From an uncultured Clostridia bacterium (GTDB lineage Bacteria; Bacillota; Clostridia; Peptostreptococcales; Anaerovoracaceae): a stretch of DNA of 64,000 bases. The position numbers were made by a program, and so were the translations under genes. This document shows positions 26,862 to 34,537 of this stretch, piece after piece. The stretch spans positions 1 to 64,000 of the forward strand of contig CAKQQT010000014.1 in the NCBI GenBank assembly GCA_934271235.1, given 5' to 3'. The notes beneath the pieces were generated by a model. The model did no database searches. It had not been told where the DNA came from and saw only the letters and a list, made by a program, of their open reading frames with translations. Positions within the stretch are counted from its first letter, which is position 1. Each line of letters begins with the position of its first letter.

Positions 26862-27188
26862 TTACCCGAGAATATTCCAGATATACAGCGGCGCGGTCAG
26901 GGTAAAGAGCAGGCACGCAAACAGGATGCAGGGCGCCGTAAATTCAAACTGACCATGCTTGCGATAGTCGAAGTAAGCAGTAGACAGTTTAACAAAAAAC
27001 AGCACCGCAAGGATCATGTCGATAACCGGAAACACCACATTTTCTACCACCGATTTGACCTGCGTCTGTGCGGCTTTCCATGTCTGCTGGATGGCAGATG
27101 ACACATCGCCTGCCGCATAGGCGTTTTCCGTAAAGCAAAACAGCAGCACCAGCAAGATCAGCAGGATCAGCATTCGTTTTTTCTTCAT
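26862..27188 (-). CDS. DUF3852 protein, pilin/VirB2-like transfer subunit
   Basis: A 108-residue membrane protein: signal peptide (MKKKRMLILLILLVLLFCFTENAYA), a short exposed helix (DVSSAIQQTWKAAQTQVKSVV) and two hydrophobic helices (NVVFPVIDMILAVLFFVKL; APCILFACLLFTLTAPLYIW). The size and topology match VirB2/TrbC pilins, and DUF3852 proteins sit in conjugation operons. The start at 27188 has GGGAGAG upstream and overlaps the stop of the preceding gene (ATGA). Confidence 0.78.
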   Translation of the reverse strand: MKKKRMLILLILLVLLFCFTENAYAAGDVSSAIQQTWKAAQTQVKSVVENVVFPVIDMILAVLFFVKLSTAYFDYRKHGQFEFTAPCILFACLLFTLTAPLYIWNILG

Positions 27189-27535
27189 GATTTTTTCTCT
27201 CCCAACTTCTTTGTAACTTCTTTTTCGGTAATATATCGGATCTTCACACCGAGGTTTTCGCAAAACTCAATCTCCCGCTCCATCTCTTTGGTGATGACCG
27301 GGCCGAACACCCACATTTCATCGCAGAACCAGATCAGGCTGAAACGCTCTTCGAAAGAGATTCTTGCAGCGCTGTCCGCCTGCAGATCGTCCGTTTCTCC
27401 AAACACATAAAAATGGACTGCGACCGGAATCACGCCCTCTTTCATCGTATAGCCTGCATAGCGCAGAAAGCGTCCGATATGGTTTTTTAAGTTTCCCGCA
27501 GAAAGCGGCGCTGATAGATAGATCTTCTTTTTCAT
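27185..27535 (-). CDS. DUF4406/nucleoside deoxyribosyltransferase-like protein
   Basis: A 116-residue alpha/beta protein beginning KKKIYLSAPLSAG, with later FSLIWFCDEMWVFGPVITKEMEREIEFCENLG. The pattern is that of nucleoside 2-deoxyribosyltransferase-like domains (IYLSAP loop; acidic residue in MEREIE), in which phage and ICE proteins modify or hydrolyse nucleotides. The actual substrate is unknown. The start at 27535 is preferred, since the ATG at 27547 abuts the AAAAGG sequence. It overlaps the DUF3852 gene by four bases. Confidence 0.75.
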   Translation of the reverse strand: MKKKIYLSAPLSAGNLKNHIGRFLRYAGYTMKEGVIPVAVHFYVFGETDDLQADSAARISFEERFSLIWFCDEMWVFGPVITKEMEREIEFCENLGVKIRYITEKEVTKKLGEKKS

Positions 27536-27576
27536 GTGCGCCGCCATCCTTTTCGTTTGGTTTCTTGCACACTGCT

Positions 27577-27810
27577 TTACGCACCCCTTTCCATCGTTTC
27601 TTTCTTTTCACAGCTGCCGCAGGAAAGCGGGCAGCCCGTGCAGTCTTTGTCACAGACAAAATCCGCAAAGTCGTTTCCGCCTCGGAGGATGATGGCGTTT
27701 TCCTCGACATACATCTCCAGCACAGATTCCTCCCGGATGCCGGCTTCCCTTAGCATTTCCGTGGGCACGCACAGCATCACAACTTCCATCGTTTCTTCTT
27801 TTTTTCTCAT
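27577..27810 (-). CDS. AbrB/SpoVT-like protein with five-cysteine cluster
   Basis: A 77-residue protein. Residues 8-45 form a swapped-hairpin AbrB-type domain (VVMLCVPTEMLREAGIREESVLEMYVEENAIILR), usual in DNA-binding transition-state regulators. The C terminus carries C53-x3-C57-x2-C60-x3-C64-x2-C67, dense enough to bind a metal or an Fe-S cluster. The combination is uncommon; it could be a redox- or metal-tuned regulator of the ICE. It overlaps the end of the adenine methyltransferase gene by four bases. Confidence 0.72.
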   Translation of the reverse strand: MRKKEETMEVVMLCVPTEMLREAGIREESVLEMYVEENAIILRGGNDFADFVCDKDCTGCPLSCGSCEKKETMERGA

Positions 27811-28760
27811 CTTAAAATCCTCTCCCTTAATTGTTTTTCTTCATCCAAATTATCATCAAACAGGCTCACCTGCTGCGGCCTTCCCCGCTCCCGCTCAAAG
27901 AAATCATAGTTTGCAATCAGGATCTCACCAAACTCCTTTCCCGCCTCGTAGCGTTGCGCCATCGAATGCACCCGGCTGAATGCGAAAATGTTGCAGTCCC
28001 TATATAGCGTGCGGATCTGTGGGCAGTCGTTGTAGGATAGCAGGAATTTTCCCTGCATGGATTTTAGGCACTCCGAAAGCCTGACATGATCCTCCTTTTG
28101 AAAAGCGATATCATAGACATATTCGCTGGTGTAGTACGGCGGGTCGCAGTAAACAAACGCATTCTCCCGGTCATAGTGACGAATCAGAACCGCAAAATCC
28201 TGATTTTCAATCACCACCCGGTCCATCCGCTTTGCAAAGTCCTCTACAATGCCAAACAGGCTCCGAATGGAAAACGGCACGCCTGCAAAACTTTTGCCCC
28301 CGCTGCAGTAGCTGTAGCGAATGAGCTTAAGGTAAGCTGCCGCCCGTTTCAGATCATAGTCGCCGGTTCTTTCCGTCAAAAGCAGCCTTCGTTCTTCCTC
28401 GGTGATATCCGGAAGAAGAATCTGCGTCAACCCTCTTTCCTCGTCTGCAAAGGCGCTTTCGGTTTCTTCTTTCTGCAGGAACCTTCGCAGCTCGTGAAAA
28501 TCCTCCCGCGCATTCAGCGTCAGAAAGCCAAGCTCCCGGATAAACGCCAGCGGGCGATCCCGCATGCAGCGATACAGATTCACAAGATTGCCGTTAAAAT
28601 CATTAAAGACCTCAAAACGGTCCGGCCTTTCTTTTCCAAGCAGCACCGCACCGGAGCCGCCAAACGGCTCGATGTATCGCTCGTATTCCGCCGGAAAGAG
28701 CGCATACAGAATTTTCAGGATGCTGCTTTTATTGCCAACCCAGCTGATCGGTGATTTCAT
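27807..28760 (-). CDS. DNA adenine N6-methyltransferase (Dam/D12 class)
   Basis: A 317-residue Dam-type enzyme. WVGNKSSIL and YIEPFGGSGAVLLGK form the SAM-binding part (motifs X and I), and FVYCDPPYYTSEYVYD gives the catalytic DPPY motif IV. A variable target-recognition region lies between them. No restriction partner is present. With the nearby C5 enzyme it probably protects ICE DNA from host restriction during transfer or changes ICE gene expression. It ends in an overlap with the AbrB-like gene. Confidence 0.9.
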   Translation of the reverse strand: MKSPISWVGNKSSILKILYALFPAEYERYIEPFGGSGAVLLGKERPDRFEVFNDFNGNLVNLYRCMRDRPLAFIRELGFLTLNAREDFHELRRFLQKEETESAFADEERGLTQILLPDITEEERRLLLTERTGDYDLKRAAAYLKLIRYSYCSGGKSFAGVPFSIRSLFGIVEDFAKRMDRVVIENQDFAVLIRHYDRENAFVYCDPPYYTSEYVYDIAFQKEDHVRLSECLKSMQGKFLLSYNDCPQIRTLYRDCNIFAFSRVHSMAQRYEAGKEFGEILIANYDFFERERGRPQQVSLFDDNLDEEKQLRERILR

Positions 28761-28806
28761 ATGAATCCCGGATTTCCATTTTTACTTTTTTTCGTTCCCC
28801 CCTCTC

Positions 28807-29214
28807 TTACCATGAAAAGGTCGTGACTGTCATCCACATATCATCTGCGACCTCTTCCAGCGTGATTTCTTCGATTTCATCAAAGCGCTCCATGTACTTT
28901 TTTATCTCCGCTTCGGTTAATGAGCGGTATTCCTCGCCGTCATCCCCGACCACAAAGAACGGACCTGCAAGGATGCTTTTTCCGTCATGGATGCGCCGGT
29001 TCCCGTCCATGCCAAGAAGCTTACTTTCCTCGTTGGCCACGAGGATGGTTCCGTCTTCTTGATAGATATGCTCAATCAGGCCGCCGACTGCGTGGCTGAT
29101 ATCCTCATATTCATTTCGGATTTTTCTGACGACCGGCTTTTTATGCGGCTCGACAAACACCACAGCAAGCAGGTTTTCTTCCTGCTGCAAAGTTCTTTTC
29201 CCTTCCGTTCTCAA
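28807..29214 (-). CDS. DUF3846 domain protein
   Basis: A 135-residue acidic protein with the DUF3846 pattern: LLAVVFVEPHKKPVVRKIRNEYEDISHAVGGLIEHIY, then ILVANEESKLLGMDGNRRIHDGKSILAGPFFVVGDD. These proteins are frequent on phages and ICEs and their function is unknown. It overlaps the C5-methyltransferase stop by four bases and precedes the adenine methyltransferase by 46 bases, so the three are probably co-expressed. Confidence 0.78.
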   Translation of the reverse strand: MRTEGKRTLQQEENLLAVVFVEPHKKPVVRKIRNEYEDISHAVGGLIEHIYQEDGTILVANEESKLLGMDGNRRIHDGKSILAGPFFVVGDDGEEYRSLTEAEIKKYMERFDEIEEITLEEVADDMWMTVTTFSW

Positions 29215-30488
29215 CTCAATCCCTCACTTTCCATTTCCTCATAAATCCTCTTTATCTTTTCGCCGAGCGCCGTAATGACCGGAACACTAACAGCATTTCC
29301 CGCCAGCTTATATAACTGGCTTTCGGGAATACCTGCGTTCTTTGCCTTTTCATACTGCTCGTCTGTAAAGCCCTGTAGCCGCCAGCACTCCAGCGGTGTT
29401 AATTTTCGCACGCGCCCATGATGGAGGATCCCATGCCGGTCAGTAACCGTCAACGTAAACATCGGCTCATTCGGCTCTTTGATCCGTCGTCCGTTTTGCC
29501 GCGTCTTTTCCTTTGCGGGGCTGATCACGGCACGCGGCGTCTCGCTTTCCACAAAGACGCCGGACTTTTCTGCCTTATGATGACTGAATGCATTGTCCTG
29601 CCGTGTGGTGATGCATCTTGCATGATCGGTAAGCTTCGCATCCTCATTTAGGTCGATAAAGAAGCACCCCTGCGCAGCACTTGGCAGAACGGTGTGGGCG
29701 ATCTGCCTGCCGACTCTGCCGCGCCTTGTGTTGAGATTCGGATAGGCCAGGTCGATGCTGTCTCCGGGATAGGCCTCTTGAAAGCCTTCTTTTGTCGCGA
29801 CTTTGATCGGCAAGGCTATTTGGTAGAGTCCTGTTTTTCCCCCGAATCCTCCGGCGCCGCTTGTGAGGGTAATCCCGGTTCCGCTGTCTGCATAGATGCG
29901 GTTTCCTTCACAGCCGCCGACGAGCTGCACAGGAGCCGCCGCATTTGCGTCTCGGAAAGAAAGTATTTCGCCGGGACATCGCTCTCTAAGATATCCGATA
30001 AGATACACTCTCTTTCTTGCTTGAGGGACACCGAAATCCTTGCTGTTAAGCACCTGCCATGCGACATCGTACCCCAGCTCATAAAGCGCAGTAAGGATGG
30101 TCTGAAATGTCCTGCCTTTGTCATGCGACAGGAGTCCGGGAACATTCTCAAGACACAAAAATGCAGGTCGCTTAACCCGAGCAATTCTTGCAATCTCAAA
30201 AAATAGGGTTCCTCTGCTGTCACCAAATCCTCCCCGCTTTCCAGCGATTGAAAAAGCCTGACAAGGGAATCCTCCGCAAAGAAGGTCGAAATCCGGCAAA
30301 TTTTCCGGCTGTATCGTTCTTGCATCTTCATAAAAATTTTCTCCTTTCGTATCATAGATTGCCTCATAGGCTTTTTTCGCATATTTGTCGTTTTCACAAT
30401 ATCCGATGCAAGTGAAACCTCCGGCCCTTGTTAGCCCCGACCGAAATCCCCCGATTCCTGCAAACATATCAAAATATTTGATATTCAT
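29211..30488 (-). CDS. DNA cytosine C5-methyltransferase
   Basis: A 425-residue C5-MTase. Motif I is FAGIGGFRSGL; motif IV is GGFPCQAFS with catalytic Cys76; motif VI is CLENVPG; motif VIII is PQARKRVYLIGY; motifs IX-X are RKLTPLECWRLQGF and LYKLAGNAVSVPV. The target-recognition region (about 180-330) is unusual in carrying two basic stretches, and the target site cannot be predicted. No restriction endonuclease is adjacent, so it is an orphan modification enzyme of the ICE. Confidence 0.92.
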   Translation of the reverse strand: MNIKYFDMFAGIGGFRSGLTRAGGFTCIGYCENDKYAKKAYEAIYDTKGENFYEDARTIQPENLPDFDLLCGGFPCQAFSIAGKRGGFGDSRGTLFFEIARIARVKRPAFLCLENVPGLLSHDKGRTFQTILTALYELGYDVAWQVLNSKDFGVPQARKRVYLIGYLRERCPGEILSFRDANAAAPVQLVGGCEGNRIYADSGTGITLTSGAGGFGGKTGLYQIALPIKVATKEGFQEAYPGDSIDLAYPNLNTRRGRVGRQIAHTVLPSAAQGCFFIDLNEDAKLTDHARCITTRQDNAFSHHKAEKSGVFVESETPRAVISPAKEKTRQNGRRIKEPNEPMFTLTVTDRHGILHHGRVRKLTPLECWRLQGFTDEQYEKAKNAGIPESQLYKLAGNAVSVPVITALGEKIKRIYEEMESEGLS

Positions 30489-30531
30489 ACGGCATTCGCC
30501 GCGTTTCTGTTTTTTCCGTCACCTCCACTCT

Positions 30532-30804
30532 TTATTTCATGAAAGAAATTCCTTCTTCCATAACGGCTTTCGCTTCGCATTCCTCGGCGCTTCCGATTTT
30601 ACGAAAACTGTCAATTCCGTAAATCAGTGCAAGGCTTTCGCCCTCGTCCCAGTTCACATGCAGCTGCCCTGCATCATCTACCGCCCATACAGTGCCTTTG
30701 CTTCCCGCAGGCAGCGGATGATACGGATCCGTTACGGACTCTAATAGTTCAACTCTGCTTCCCTTTGGATACTGCTCGCGCAGTCTTTGGATGTCTTTTC
30801 TCAT
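30532..30804 (-). CDS. DUF4314 domain protein
   Basis: A 90-residue protein with the DUF4314 layout: YPKGSRVELLESVTDPYHPLPAGSKGTVWAVDDAGQLHVNWDEGESLALIYGIDSFRKI, a small beta-barrel-like fold. The family is widespread on Firmicutes conjugative elements and functionally uncharacterised. AGGAG lies six bases ahead of the start, and the gene overlaps the end of the upstream DUF6075-like gene by 56 bases. Confidence 0.8.
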   Translation of the reverse strand: MRKDIQRLREQYPKGSRVELLESVTDPYHPLPAGSKGTVWAVDDAGQLHVNWDEGESLALIYGIDSFRKIGSAEECEAKAVMEEGISFMK

Positions 30805-31168
30805 TTGTTTCTCCTATTCTGATAACCGCAAGCCCGAATCTGCAGATGGAAACTGCAGTCAGTACCTGCGCATACACCGTTTGATTCATCATGTTTCGTT
30901 TTCCAAGATCCCGCAGCCGAATGTTTCCGCTGCCAAGATAGATGTCTTTTGCCGCCGCATACAGGCAGTAGCTTTCCTCGCTTACACTTCCAATCCGGAT
31001 TTCCTCAAAGAAAATACGCCCCTTTCGGACTTTATCCTTTGCACAGTTCCAGACTTTTTCGTCGGCTGTTAAAAGATACAAGGCGGCAAGCAGCTCGTAA
31101 TTTTTTTTCTCTTGCTTTTTTGCCGCCTCATGAAAATCCTGCTTATGCAGACCGTCTCTAAAAATCAT
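30749..31168 (-). CDS. ICE protein of unknown function (DUF6075-like)
   Basis: A 139-residue, largely helical protein: FHEAAKKQEKKNYELLAALYLLTADEKVWNCAKD, RIFFEEIRIGSVSEESYCLYAAAKDIYLGSGNIRLRDL, then TAVSICRFGLAVIRIGE. It is reminiscent of the DUF6075 group of mobile-element proteins (recollection). AAGGAG precedes the start, which overlaps the stop of the ART-like gene by 11 bases; its own 3' end overlaps the DUF4314 gene. No catalytic motif is visible. Confidence 0.68.
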   Translation of the reverse strand: MIFRDGLHKQDFHEAAKKQEKKNYELLAALYLLTADEKVWNCAKDKVRKGRIFFEEIRIGSVSEESYCLYAAAKDIYLGSGNIRLRDLGKRNMMNQTVYAQVLTAVSICRFGLAVIRIGETNEKRHPKTARAVSKGKQS

Positions 31169-31970
31169 ACTGCATCACTCCTTCCTGATTCGCTATCTCT
31201 TTATATTGATCTTCTTCCGCCGTTTCGACGGCTGTCGTAATAGCTGGTTCGCATAGTGAAATCTCCTTTAGACTCTTCGGATCAACGATGACCTCAGATT
31301 CGTTTCGTCCAAGGAAAACAGCGAGGATATCTTCCTTTCGAATCTTTGCACGGTATACCTTGCCTTTGCCCTTAAAACGATTCGCAAACCATTCCGCGGT
31401 TTCCTGTTTCATCGTCCATGACATGGCAAGGATGTTATCCTTGTTTTTTTCGGTAAGGCCTCGGTAAACCGTAATCTCGTCCGGAAGCTCCGCAAACTTT
31501 CGGTGCTCGTCAAGATTCATCAGATCCTCTGCACTTGCCTTTTGAAACATTTCCACAAACTCCTTTTGGGATACATTCGCATCTTGATTCGGGGCTTCTG
31601 TTTGAATCCAGCAAAGACCGAGAAGCTGCGCAAATTCTTTTTGCTCTATGTGAGGCTGCGCGTATTTTAGAAATGTAAGGAGGTAAGGCTTATTCATCAT
31701 ACAGCAGATTTGAAAGACCGACTCTGCTTGATCGATGCGCTTGTCCAGATACATTCTCCATTGCATGCGGTTTTCCTCGGAACTCGTAATGTCCAGCATT
31801 TCCCGTCCGTTTTTCCCGGGCAGAAAAACGATGCCGCTGTTTGCGAATGGATGGCTGATGATGAACGGGGCATACTCGGTATCGTATATCTCGGTGCTCA
31901 GCAGCCCCTTTGCCACCAGCCGCACCCCTTCCATATCGGTGCCTGACTTTTGCTTTTCTTTTTCTATCAT
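31158..31970 (-). CDS. ADP-ribosyltransferase-like protein
   Basis: A 270-residue soluble protein, first gene at the right end of the ICE. The C-terminal half (about 160-240) has the R-S-E layout of mono-ADP-ribosyltransferases: Arg170 in ITVYRGL, Ser184 in MSWTMKQETAEWFANRF, and an E-x-E pair (Glu224, Glu226) in GRNESEVIVDP. The N-terminal 150 residues match nothing I know and may be a targeting or regulatory region. No signal peptide is present, so any target is intracellular in donor or recipient. The assignment rests on motif order only. Confidence 0.65.
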   Translation of the reverse strand: MIEKEKQKSGTDMEGVRLVAKGLLSTEIYDTEYAPFIISHPFANSGIVFLPGKNGREMLDITSSEENRMQWRMYLDKRIDQAESVFQICCMMNKPYLLTFLKYAQPHIEQKEFAQLLGLCWIQTEAPNQDANVSQKEFVEMFQKASAEDLMNLDEHRKFAELPDEITVYRGLTEKNKDNILAMSWTMKQETAEWFANRFKGKGKVYRAKIRKEDILAVFLGRNESEVIVDPKSLKEISLCEPAITTAVETAEEDQYKEIANQEGVMQYDF

Positions 31971-32032
31971 GTTCTCACCTGCTTTCTCTGTCGTTTGCTT
32001 GCTGCTCCATTTTTACATCTATAAAAGGGCAT

Positions 32033-32067
32033 AAAAAAACAGATAAAAAATGTTACTTTTCTATCTG
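32033..32067 (-). terminator. Terminator at ICE right end
   Basis: On the minus strand CAGATA (32062-32067) pairs with TATCTG (32040-32045) across an A/T-rich loop and is followed by seven T (32033-32039). It would stop transcription entering the ICE from the chromosome. Confidence 0.5.
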
Positions 32068-32218
32068 ATTCTTCTCAAAAATATTTACTTTTTTCGCTTG
32101 ATTTTCTTTCCGCTTTTCGCCCGTCCCGATTTCGTGGGGGTTCAAATCTCGAAAATCGCAGAAAAACCCGTTTTGCATCCCTAAGTCGGTATATTCATTT
32201 ACGCGATAATCCGGCGTC

Positions 32219-32253
32219 AAAAAATGCTGAAACCCAGTCATAGACTGGGTTTC
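32219..32253 (-). terminator. Terminator of tRNA-Arg
   Basis: A perfect 11-pair stem (GAAACCCAGTC with GACTGGGTTTC, loop of three) is followed on the minus strand by CATTTTTT. It lies about 30 bases past the tRNA 3' end. Confidence 0.85.
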
Positions 32254-32284
32254 ACGACCATGCATCCTAAATGGACGTATTACT

Positions 32285-32361
32285 TGGTGCGCCATGAGGG
32301 ACTCGAACCCCCAACCTTCGCATTCGTAGTGCGCGACTCTATCCAATTGAGCTAATGGCGC
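32285..32361 (-). tRNA. tRNA-Arg (anticodon ACG)
   Basis: A 77-base tRNA with encoded CCA. Acceptor GCGCCAT pairs with ATGGCGC, the D-arm is GCTC/GAGT, the anticodon loop is CTACGAA (ACG) and the T-loop is TTCGAGT. One anticodon-stem pair is a G-A mismatch. Its 3' end faces the ICE, the classic arrangement for tRNA-targeted integration. Confidence 0.93.
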
Positions 32362-32554
32362 ATACGGAAATCGCTTGATTTCGTACTTTATTATTATATA
32401 CAAGTTCAAGCGATTTGTAAAGACAAAATTCCGGATATTTGAAAATTTTTTTCAAATTTTTTGATTTCCGTCACTTTTGCTTTTCGGTCTTTTCGATTGC
32501 CAAGGTCTTCGGCTTCCGGGATCCTTGGGAACTGCGGACAAGATCTCAAATGTC

Positions 32555-33583
32555 TTATACCATATCCGCCAGTTCGCGGATCAGCTGTTCGGTCTTGGCC
32601 CAGCCGAGGCACGGGTCCGTGATGGACTGTCCGTAAACGGTGCCGTTGACCGGCTGGCTGCCGTCTTCGATGTAGCTCTCGATCATCAGACCCTTGACCA
32701 TATCGTGCACGTCCTCACTGAACGTACGGGACTGCAGCACTTCCTTGGAGATCCGGATCTGCTCCAGGAATTTTTTTCCGGAGTTCGCGTGGTTGACATC
32801 CACGATGATCGCCGGATTCGCAAGCTCCGCCTTGTGATACATCTCGCAGACCAGTTTGAGGTCTTCGTAATGGTAGTTCGGCAGCGACTGCCCCTTTTTA
32901 TTCATGTAACCCCGGAGGATCGCATGCGCGTACGGGTTGCCCTTGCTGACAACTTCCCAGTTGCGATAGATGAACATATGCGAGCTCTGCGCCGCGGTGA
33001 TGGAGTTCATCATCACGGAAAAATCGCCGCTGGTCGGGTTTTTCATGCCCACGGCGACATCCAGGCCGCTGGCCGTCAGACGGTGGCCCTGATTTTCAAC
33101 CGAGCGCGCGCCGATCGCTACATAGAGCAGCAGGTCCGAGAGATAACGGTAATTTTCCGGATACAAAAGCTCGTCCGCGCAGAAGAACCCGGTTTCCTGC
33201 ATCGCGCGGATATAGGTCTCCCGGATCGCGATGATGCCCTTGAGCATGTCCTCATTGCCCTCCGGGTCCGGCTGATGCAGCATGCCTTTGTAGCCGATGC
33301 CGGTGGTGCGCGGCTTGCTGGTATAGACACGCGGTACGATCAGAATGCGTTCTGCGACCTCATCTGCAGTCTTACGCAGACGAGAAAGGTAGTCCAGCAC
33401 GGCGGTCTCGTTATCCGCAGAGCACGGTCCCACCAACAGCAGCAGGCGGTCGTCCTTGCCGCTCAGGATATCCTTGACTTCCTGATCTTTTTGCTCTCTG
33501 AGACGCGCAAACACCTCGTTGATCGGATACATCTCCTTGATCTCCTTTGGGATCGGCAGTTTGCGCCTGAATTCCATATTCAT
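32555..33583 (-). CDS. aroF: DAHP synthase (3-deoxy-7-phosphoheptulonate synthase, class I-alpha)
   Basis: A 342-residue AroF/G/H-type enzyme joining phosphoenolpyruvate and erythrose 4-phosphate, the first step of the shikimate pathway. Diagnostic blocks are LLVGPCSADN, RVYTSKPRTTGIGYKGMLHQPDP, IGARSVENQGHR, GMKNPTSG and IIVDVNHANSGK. The N-terminal extension of about 45 residues carries the usual feedback-control site, but which amino acid it senses cannot be told. GGAGG precedes the start. It is the last gene of the aromatic operon, 25 bases after tyrA. The symbol is used for the family; the isozyme type is undetermined. Confidence 0.93.
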   Translation of the reverse strand: MNMEFRRKLPIPKEIKEMYPINEVFARLREQKDQEVKDILSGKDDRLLLLVGPCSADNETAVLDYLSRLRKTADEVAERILIVPRVYTSKPRTTGIGYKGMLHQPDPEGNEDMLKGIIAIRETYIRAMQETGFFCADELLYPENYRYLSDLLLYVAIGARSVENQGHRLTASGLDVAVGMKNPTSGDFSVMMNSITAAQSSHMFIYRNWEVVSKGNPYAHAILRGYMNKKGQSLPNYHYEDLKLVCEMYHKAELANPAIIVDVNHANSGKKFLEQIRISKEVLQSRTFSEDVHDMVKGLMIESYIEDGSQPVNGTVYGQSITDPCLGWAKTEQLIRELADMV

Positions 33584-33607
33584 ATCGTTTCCTCCAAACT
33601 TCTTACT

Positions 33608-34537
33608 TTACTTCTGCGCGTTTTCCGCATCGGCAGTTTGCGCTTCTTCGGTAACCTGCGCTTCCTCGGCAGGCTCCGGCTTTTCCTTATCGAACAGTTT
33701 TCTTCTTGCCGTCGACTTGCGCATCATTTCCCGGATGCCCTCCGCGTCGCCTTCCATCAGCATACGCTCCAGCTTGGAAACCTCGATCGTAAACAGCTTC
33801 ATCTGATGCAGCAGCGCGTCCTTGTTGAGCAGGAACAGTTCACTCCACATGCGATCGTCGATGCGGGCGATCCGCGTCAGGTCACGGAACGAGTCTCCCG
33901 TGTAGTCCTCGAGCTTTTCGTTGTGGTTGCAGGTCATCAGGCACATCGCGATGCAGTGCGTCAGCTGCGATACGAAGCCGATCAGTTCGTCGTGCTCTTC
34001 CGGCGATACTTCGGAAATTCTGGCAAAGCCGAGCAATTCGCCGATCTGCCTGCAAAGTTCTTTGGCGTTTTCGGTGTTCTTTTCGGTCGGCACCATGACG
34101 TAATTGGCCTGATAAAAGATGGTCTCGTCACTGTGCTCAATGCCCAGACGTTCACAGCCTGCCATCGGGTGCGCGGCGATGAATTCACAGTCTTCCCGCA
34201 GGAAATCCTGGATCTCCCGGACCAGACAGCCCTTGACGCCGGTCACATCGGTGATGATGGCTCCGCTCTTAAAGAACCATTGCTTCTCACGCATCCATTT
34301 TTTGAAGGTGTTCGGATAAAGACCGGAAATGATCACATCGGCTGCTCCGATCATTTTCGGATCCGCGGTCGTGCTGCCCTTGTTTATGATATGATGTTCG
34401 TTTGCGTAACGGATGGTATCCTCATCGATATCGATCGCATTGGCGAGAATGCCCTTTTTGGCGAGGCCTTTGGCATAGCTGCCGCCGATCATCCCCAGAC
34501 CCACGATCAATACGTTGGTGTCTTTGTCAATTTTCAA
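33608..34537 (-). CDS. tyrA: Prephenate dehydrogenase
   Basis: A 309-residue NAD(P)-dependent enzyme converting prephenate to 4-hydroxyphenylpyruvate for tyrosine. The Rossmann motif is VGLGMIGGSYAKG; FIAAHPMAGCERLGIEHS and FVSQLTHCIAMCLM are the family's catalytic-domain histidine blocks. It has no ACT domain; instead it ends in a charged Ala/Glu-rich tail. The start overlaps the aroA stop by 11 bases, showing operon coupling. Confidence 0.92.
   Translation of the reverse strand: MKIDKDTNVLIVGLGMIGGSYAKGLAKKGILANAIDIDEDTIRYANEHHIINKGSTTADPKMIGAADVIISGLYPNTFKKWMREKQWFFKSGAIITDVTGVKGCLVREIQDFLREDCEFIAAHPMAGCERLGIEHSDETIFYQANYVMVPTEKNTENAKELCRQIGELLGFARISEVSPEEHDELIGFVSQLTHCIAMCLMTCNHNEKLEDYTGDSFRDLTRIARIDDRMWSELFLLNKDALLHQMKLFTIEVSKLERMLMEGDAEGIREMMRKSTARRKLFDKEKPEPAEEAQVTEEAQTADAENAQK

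Larger units (their letters stand above)
1..32284. mobile_element. Integrative conjugative element (right-hand part)
   Basis: This stretch contains a complete-looking transfer gene set: MobP3 relaxase, MobC-like protein, VirD4, VirB4, VirB6/TrbL, VirB3/PrgI-like protein, NlpC/P60 hydrolase and DUF3852 pilin-like protein. Typical ICE passengers surround it (two DNA methyltransferases, toxin-antitoxin, surface adhesin, serine recombinase). Nearly all genes are on the minus strand. No integrase is seen, so the left end must be beyond position 1. The right end lies between 31,971 and 32,284, next to a tRNA-Arg gene whose 3' end faces the element. The exact boundary is inferred, because no att duplication can be seen in the window. 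Confidence 0.85.
31971..32284. other. ICE right-end region without gene
   Basis: No credible gene is seen in these 314 bases. They contain two minus-strand terminators (32,033-32,067 and 32,219-32,253). A plus-strand stretch near 32,136-32,150 (GTGGGGGTTCAAATC) looks like the T-arm of a tRNA and could be a remnant of an earlier integration. The junction of ICE and chromosome should lie here. Confidence 0.45.

Noticed and set aside
32053..32409. 118-codon minus-strand frame across tRNA-Arg
   Set aside because: Part of it is the translation of the tRNA itself (FESLMAHQ), a well-known annotation artefact.
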